DNA of 64,000 bases from Serinicoccus sediminis (GTDB taxonomy: Bacteria > Actinomycetota > Actinomycetes > Actinomycetales > Dermatophilaceae): NCBI RefSeq assembly GCF_004153545.1, contig NZ_SDVA01000001.1:478603-542602 (forward strand), given 5' to 3'. Shown here in pieces: positions 60,044 through 64,000 of this stretch. The notes beneath the pieces were generated by a model. It saw only the letters and a list, made by a program, of their open reading frames with translations, had not been told where the DNA came from and did not search any database. The position numbers were made by a program, and so were the translations under genes. Numbering within the stretch: position 1 is the first letter of the stretch; each line of letters begins with the position of its first letter.

Positions 60044-61261
60044 ATGGTCGCTACCCGCAGGAGCTTCCTGCTCGCGTTGTCCCTCGTCCCGCCGTCCGTG
60101 GCCGTCTCGACGGCACCGGCTGCCGCCGCCGCGGTGCAGCCCTACGTCAGCCTCCGCCGGCACAGCACCCCGGCCCACTTCGAGCGGGCCTCCCGCACCG
60201 CGGTCGTGGTGGAGAGCCGTTCCGGGCGCGCCCACCTCCGGCTGGCGTCGAGCGGCCTGCAGACCGGGCGGAACGCCTCGCGCTACGGCATCTCCGGGCC
60301 CTACTACTACGGTCGCCTGACCTCGCCGAAGACCACGTCAGCCCAGCCCTTCGACCGGATCATCACGTCCTGGAACGCGACGACACCGGCCGGGACCTGG
60401 GTGCAGGTGGAGGTCCGCGCCTACCGTCCGGCCGAGTCGCGGTGGACGAAGTTCTACCGGATGGGGGTCTGGGCGCAGGGCACGGAGACGGTCAAGCGGC
60501 ACAGCGTGCCGGGCCAGGGCAACGCGGACGGCTTCGTCGACACGGATCTCCTCGCGCTCACGGGTGGAGCCGTGTGCAGCCGGTTCCAGTACCGACTGAC
60601 CCTGTTCACGAAGGACCGGAGCATCAGCCCGGCCGTGAGCATGGTCTCGGTCATGACGTCGAGCTCGGCCAGGGAGGCGGCGGGGCTGCCCGTCTACTCG
60701 GACCGGCAGGCCTGGGGGCGCGACCTGGACGTCCCGAAGCGCTCGCAGATGATCTACCCGGACGGCGGCGAGGTGTGGTGCTCCCCCACGTCGGTCTCCA
60801 TGGTGCTCGGCTACTGGGGAAAGAGCGTGACCGTGCCGCGCGCGGCGTCCCTCACCTACGACCACGCGTACCGCGGCCACGGCAACTGGCCCTTCAACAC
60901 CGCCTGGGCGTCCACCTACGGGCTGGACGCCTATGTCACCCGGATGGGCTCGCTCGCGCAGCTCGAGGAGTGGATCAGCGCGGGGGTGCCGGTCGTCATC
61001 AGCGTCGCCTGGAAGCGGGGAGAGCTCACCGGGGCGCCGATCGCGTCCAGCAACGGCCACGTCATCGTGGTGCGCGGCTTCGACCGCAACGGCGACGTCG
61101 TCGTCAACGACCCGGCGGCGTCCAGCGACGCCCGGGTCCGCCTGGTCTACCGGCGCGCGGAGCTGTTCCGGGTGTGGCTGAAGTACTCCGGCGGCACGGC
61201 ATACCTCATCCACCCCCGCACCCACCCCGTGCCGACCGACAAACGCCACGGGAGCTGGTAG
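60044..61261 (+). CDS. Secreted C39-like cysteine peptidase
   Basis: 405 residues. The signal peptide has a twin-arginine motif (TRRSFLLALSL, residues 4-14) and ends near the Ala run at 25-31, suggesting Tat export. A beta-rich region (about 40-215) precedes a peptidase C39-like domain: GEVWCSPTSVSMVLGYWG with Cys246, SSNGHVIVVRGFDRNGDVVV with His339, and NDPAAS with Asp356. The fold is used for proteolysis or deamidation outside the cell. ATG 60044 has GGGGAGG upstream. Stands alone after the VOC gene, convergent with zwf. Confidence 0.88.
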   Translation: MVATRRSFLLALSLVPPSVAVSTAPAAAAAVQPYVSLRRHSTPAHFERASRTAVVVESRSGRAHLRLASSGLQTGRNASRYGISGPYYYGRLTSPKTTSAQPFDRIITSWNATTPAGTWVQVEVRAYRPAESRWTKFYRMGVWAQGTETVKRHSVPGQGNADGFVDTDLLALTGGAVCSRFQYRLTLFTKDRSISPAVSMVSVMTSSSAREAAGLPVYSDRQAWGRDLDVPKRSQMIYPDGGEVWCSPTSVSMVLGYWGKSVTVPRAASLTYDHAYRGHGNWPFNTAWASTYGLDAYVTRMGSLAQLEEWISAGVPVVISVAWKRGELTGAPIASSNGHVIVVRGFDRNGDVVVNDPAASSDARVRLVYRRAELFRVWLKYSGGTAYLIHPRTHPVPTDKRHGSW

Positions 61262-61279
61262 CCGCGACCCGGGAGGGAG

Positions 61280-62647
61280 CTAGACCCAGCCCTCCGGGCC
61301 CGAGGACCCGGCGGCGTACTCCTCCAGCGGCACCTCGTCGGCCTGCCAGGCGTCGAGCACCGGCTCCACGATGCGCCACAGCTCCTCGGCCTCGTCACCG
61401 CGGATGGTCAGCAGCGGGTTGCCGTCGAGGATCGAGCCGAGGATCTCGCCGTAGGGCAGCATGCGGGCCTTGCCCAGCTCGGCGGTGAGCTCCTTCTGCT
61501 CCAGCTCGAAGGGGTCGCCCTCGGCGTTCATCGACAGGTCGAGGGAGACGCTGCCCGGCTTGAGCTCGAGGACGAGGCGGTCCGGCTCGGGGGTGTCGGT
61601 GAGTCCGTCCGGCACGTGCGCCGGCGCCCGGAAGGTGACGACCACCTGCTTGGACGCGGCGCCCAGCGCCTTGCCGGAGCGCAGCACGAAGGGCACCCCG
61701 GCCCACCGGGCGTTGTCGAGCTGCACGGTGAGCTGGGCCAGCGTCTCGGTCTGTCGGCCCGGGTCGACACCCTCCTCGGCGACGTAGTCGGGCACCGTCC
61801 GGTCGCCGAGCTCACCGGCGACGTACCTCGCGCGCCGCGACGCGGCGACCGGGTCGTGGTCCCACGGCTGGGTCGCGCGCAGCGCCTGCGCCTTGAGCCC
61901 GCGGATCTCCTCGGCGTGCATCGTCGCCGGGGCCTCCATCGCGAAGAACGCGAGGATCTCCAGCAGGTGGCTCTGGATCATGTCCATGAGCGCGCCCGCG
62001 TGGTCGTAGTAGCCGGCCCGCCCCTCCAGCGCCAGCGTCTCGTCGTAGCAGATCTCCACCCGCTCGATGTGCTCGGCGGACCAGATGGGCTGCAGCAGGC
62101 GGTTGGCGAACCGGATGCCGATGAGGTTGAGGATCGTGTTGACCCCGAGGAAGTGGTCGATGCGGAAGATGTCGCCCTCGGGGACGACGCGCAGCAGCTG
62201 CCGGTTGAGGTCGCGCGCCGTCTCCAGGCTGTCGCCGAACGGCTTCTCCAGCGCCAGCCGGGTGCCTGACGGCACGGTGAGCTCCTCGAGCAGCGCGCAC
62301 ACCTTGATCGTCACCGACGGCGGCAGCGCGAAGTAGAGCACCACCGGCTCGTCGACGGCGTCGAGCAGCGCCTGCAGCTGGTCGCGCTCGAGCAGGTCGG
62401 TCTGCAGGTAGGTCGCGGCGCTCACCACCGGCCCGGCCACCTCGTCGGGCACCTCGGCCTCGGCGAGGCTGTCGCGGACCTTGGTCTGCCACTCCTCCTC
62501 GCTGAGCTCGAGCCGGTCGGCGCCGAGGACCCGCACGCGGCGGTCGGTCTCCTCGCGCAGCAGCGTCCCCAGCCCGGGCAGCAGCAGCCGCCGGGTCAGG
62601 TCACCGGAGGCTCCCAGGATGAGCAGGGTGGTGGTCTCGTCGGCCAT
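61280..62647 (-). CDS. zwf: Glucose-6-phosphate 1-dehydrogenase
   Basis: 455-residue enzyme of the oxidative pentose phosphate pathway. LLILGASGDLTRRLLLPGLG (about 8-27, nucleotide binding), LALEKPFGDSLETARDLN (about 131), FRIDHFLGVNTILNLIGIRF (about 160-179, substrate Lys/His site region) and SGKALGAASKQVVVTF are present. ATG 62647 has AAGGACG upstream. It lies apart from tkt/tal/pgl, so it may be a second, F420- or NAD-flexible zwf copy of the kind found in actinobacteria; cofactor preference is not readable. Confidence 0.95.
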   Translation of the reverse strand: MADETTTLLILGASGDLTRRLLLPGLGTLLREETDRRVRVLGADRLELSEEEWQTKVRDSLAEAEVPDEVAGPVVSAATYLQTDLLERDQLQALLDAVDEPVVLYFALPPSVTIKVCALLEELTVPSGTRLALEKPFGDSLETARDLNRQLLRVVPEGDIFRIDHFLGVNTILNLIGIRFANRLLQPIWSAEHIERVEICYDETLALEGRAGYYDHAGALMDMIQSHLLEILAFFAMEAPATMHAEEIRGLKAQALRATQPWDHDPVAASRRARYVAGELGDRTVPDYVAEEGVDPGRQTETLAQLTVQLDNARWAGVPFVLRSGKALGAASKQVVVTFRAPAHVPDGLTDTPEPDRLVLELKPGSVSLDLSMNAEGDPFELEQKELTAELGKARMLPYGEILGSILDGNPLLTIRGDEAEELWRIVEPVLDAWQADEVPLEEYAAGSSGPEGWV

Positions 62648-62704
62648 GCGGACGTCCTTCTTCCCTCGGGTATGACGCGTCCGCGCCAGTGTGGCACCTC
62701 GGGC

Positions 62705-63415
62705 TCACAGCTGCGTGCCGACCAACGCCCCGATGGCGTACGTCACCGCCATGGCGGTGAAGCCGCCCAGGACGTTGCGGGCGACCGCGCGCGGCCGGGG
62801 CGAGCGACCCAGGGTGGCGCTGACCCAGCCGGTCAGCACCAGGGCGAGCAGCACCGAGGCCACGGTGACCGGCACCCGCCAGGCCAGCGGCGGCGAGACG
62901 ATCGCGAGCAGGGGCAGCAGGGCGCCCAGGGTGAAGGCGACCAGCGAGGCCCACGCGGCGTGCCACGGGTTGGTGAGCTCGTCGGGGTCGATGCGCAGCT
63001 CGGCCTCCGCGTGCGCCGCGAGCGCGTCGTGCTGGGTCAGCTCGACGGCGACCTGGTGCGCCACGCCGGGCGACAGGCCCTTGGCGCGGTAGATCTGGGT
63101 CAGCTCCTCGAGCTCCTCCTCGGGCATGTCCCGCAGCTCGCGCCGCTCGGTCTCGAGCAGGGCGCGCTCGCTGTCGCGCTGGGTGCTGACCGAGACGTAC
63201 TCCCCCACCGCCATGGACATGGCGCCCGCCGCGAGGCCGGCGAGGCCGGCCGTGATGATCGCGGTGCGGTCGCTGGTCGCGGCGGCGACACCGATGACCA
63301 GGCCCGCGGTGGAGATGATGCCGTCGTTGGCGCCGAGCACCCCGGCGCGCAGCCAGTTGAGGGTGCTGGCGGTGGTGCGTGGCTCGGCGTGCGGCTGCAC
63401 AGGTGGGGCGACCAT
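62705..63415 (-). CDS. VIT1/CCC1-family membrane transporter
   Basis: 236 residues. LNWLRAGVLGANDGIISTAG (about 19-38), GLAAGAMSMAVGEYVSVSTQ (about 60-79) and a cytosolic acidic metal-binding helix pair (about 80-140; ERRELRDMPEEELEELTQIY) precede three further helices. The family moves Fe2+ or Mn2+ out of the cytosol. ATG 63415 has GAGGAG upstream. Single gene. Confidence 0.93.
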   Translation of the reverse strand: MVAPPVQPHAEPRTTASTLNWLRAGVLGANDGIISTAGLVIGVAAATSDRTAIITAGLAGLAAGAMSMAVGEYVSVSTQRDSERALLETERRELRDMPEEELEELTQIYRAKGLSPGVAHQVAVELTQHDALAAHAEAELRIDPDELTNPWHAAWASLVAFTLGALLPLLAIVSPPLAWRVPVTVASVLLALVLTGWVSATLGRSPRPRAVARNVLGGFTAMAVTYAIGALVGTQL

Positions 63416-63498
63416 GCGTCCAGGATGCTCCTCTGCCGCCGGGGCCGCCAGGACGGTGAGCCTACGCTGGTCGCCCTTGCGTCAGGCGGGTGTGAGGC

Positions 63499-64000
63499 TC
63501 AGCCGGGTCGGACGACCTCACCCCGGCCGTGACCGCCGGACCGTGGCCGGACGTCGCGTCGGTGCACGAGGAGGGAGATGCCCAGCACCACCAGGCCGGC
63601 CACCGAGAGCGCCGCGCCGACGAGCGCCGGCGCGCGGTAGCCGTAGCCGGCGGCGATGACCAGCCCGCCGACCCAGGCACCGAGGGCGTTGGCGACGTTG
63701 AGCGAGGCGTGGTTCATCGCCGCCCCGAGCGTCCTGGCCGGGCCGGCGACCTGCATGAGCCGCAGCTGCAGCCCGATGACCCAGGCCGAGCTGAACAGGC
63801 CGATGGCGGCGACGGTGAGCACGGCCGGGACGAGCGCTGCGGAGCTCCAGAAGAAGACGAGGAGCGCGGCCGCCGACCCGGTGCCGGTGAGGACCAGGGT
63901 GCGCAGCACCGACCAGTCGCCCAGACGCCCGCCGAGCCACGTCCCGACGATCGACACGACGCCGTACACGAGCAGGAAGACGGGCACCCACCGCTCGTCG
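63499..64000 (-). CDS. MFS transporter, C-terminal part (5' end outside window)
   Basis: The last ~167 residues are visible, with about five hydrophobic helices. LVYGVVSIVGTWLGGRLGDW (about 12-31 of the visible part) is the A-like motif of the second half of an MFS protein, and LRLMQVAGPARTLGAAMNHA plus LNVANALGAWVGGLVIAAGY match arabinose-efflux/drug-exporter (DHA) MFS members. The frame continues beyond the right edge; GTG at 63987 is internal, not a start. Substrate unknown. Confidence 0.85.
   Translation of the reverse strand, partial: DERWVPVFLLVYGVVSIVGTWLGGRLGDWSVLRTLVLTGTGSAAALLVFFWSSAALVPAVLTVAAIGLFSSAWVIGLQLRLMQVAGPARTLGAAMNHASLNVANALGAWVGGLVIAAGYGYRAPALVGAALSVAGLVVLGISLLVHRRDVRPRSGGHGRGEVVRPG

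Overview
The window is very GC-rich, gene-dense chromosomal DNA from an actinobacterium. Codon use, GTG and leaderless starts, RecBD, a histidine-utilisation (hut) cluster and a Zur-type alternative ribosomal-protein cluster fit Micrococcales, perhaps Intrasporangiaceae or a relative; that placement is inference. No tRNA, rRNA, CRISPR array, transposase or integrase was seen, and no gene-free stretch reaches 300 bases.

Layout. 1-4250: end of recB, then recD and an unknown gene in one overlapping + strand unit. 4460-9808: ABC exporter (permease, ATPase) next to a two-component system. 9888-19525: histidine degradation (hutH, hutU, a YjiH-type membrane protein; then an M20 amidohydrolase, hutF, hutI), with a YbaK deacylase and a PPOX-fold flavoprotein between the halves. 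19728-25669: glutamine amidotransferase, ASCH protein, NADP oxidoreductase, glycogen phosphorylase, IclR regulator. 25721-28962: a polymorphic-toxin locus with a nuclease toxin, a small WXG-like protein and two DUF600-like putative immunity proteins; GC falls sharply toward the toxin tip. 29081-45718: nucleoside transporter, a solitary mraY, quinone oxidoreductase, NUDIX, FAD dehydrogenase, metallophosphoesterase, 2'-5' RNA ligase, thiol oxidoreductase, DedA, carbamate kinase, YciI, a trans-sulfuration enzyme, CGNR regulator with EamA exporter, DUF4230 and S10 peptidase. 45762-48314: six zinc-free ribosomal protein paralogs (L36, L32, L31B, L28, L33, S14) and a P-loop-less COG0523 protein diverging from one palindromic Zur-like site. 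48424-54706: M3 peptidase, small membrane protein, MarR regulator and AcrB-like RND pump. 54800-59371: a three-gene operon (adenylate-forming ligase, small ABM-like protein, GNAT/Acg-nitroreductase fusion) that I do not recognise as a described pathway. 59496-64000: VOC protein, secreted C39-like peptidase, zwf, VIT-family transporter, part of an MFS transporter.

The most promising undescribed systems are the 54800-59371 operon and the toxin locus. Two window-wide patterns also stand out. Many genes have a TANNNT -10 element placed 6-8 nt before the start codon, implying leaderless mRNAs. The octamer GGTATGCC (and its complement) occurs about 35 times where base composition predicts about two. 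Several intergenic regions hold short tandem or inverted repeats, including six exact-period 19-bp units at 32716-32829.
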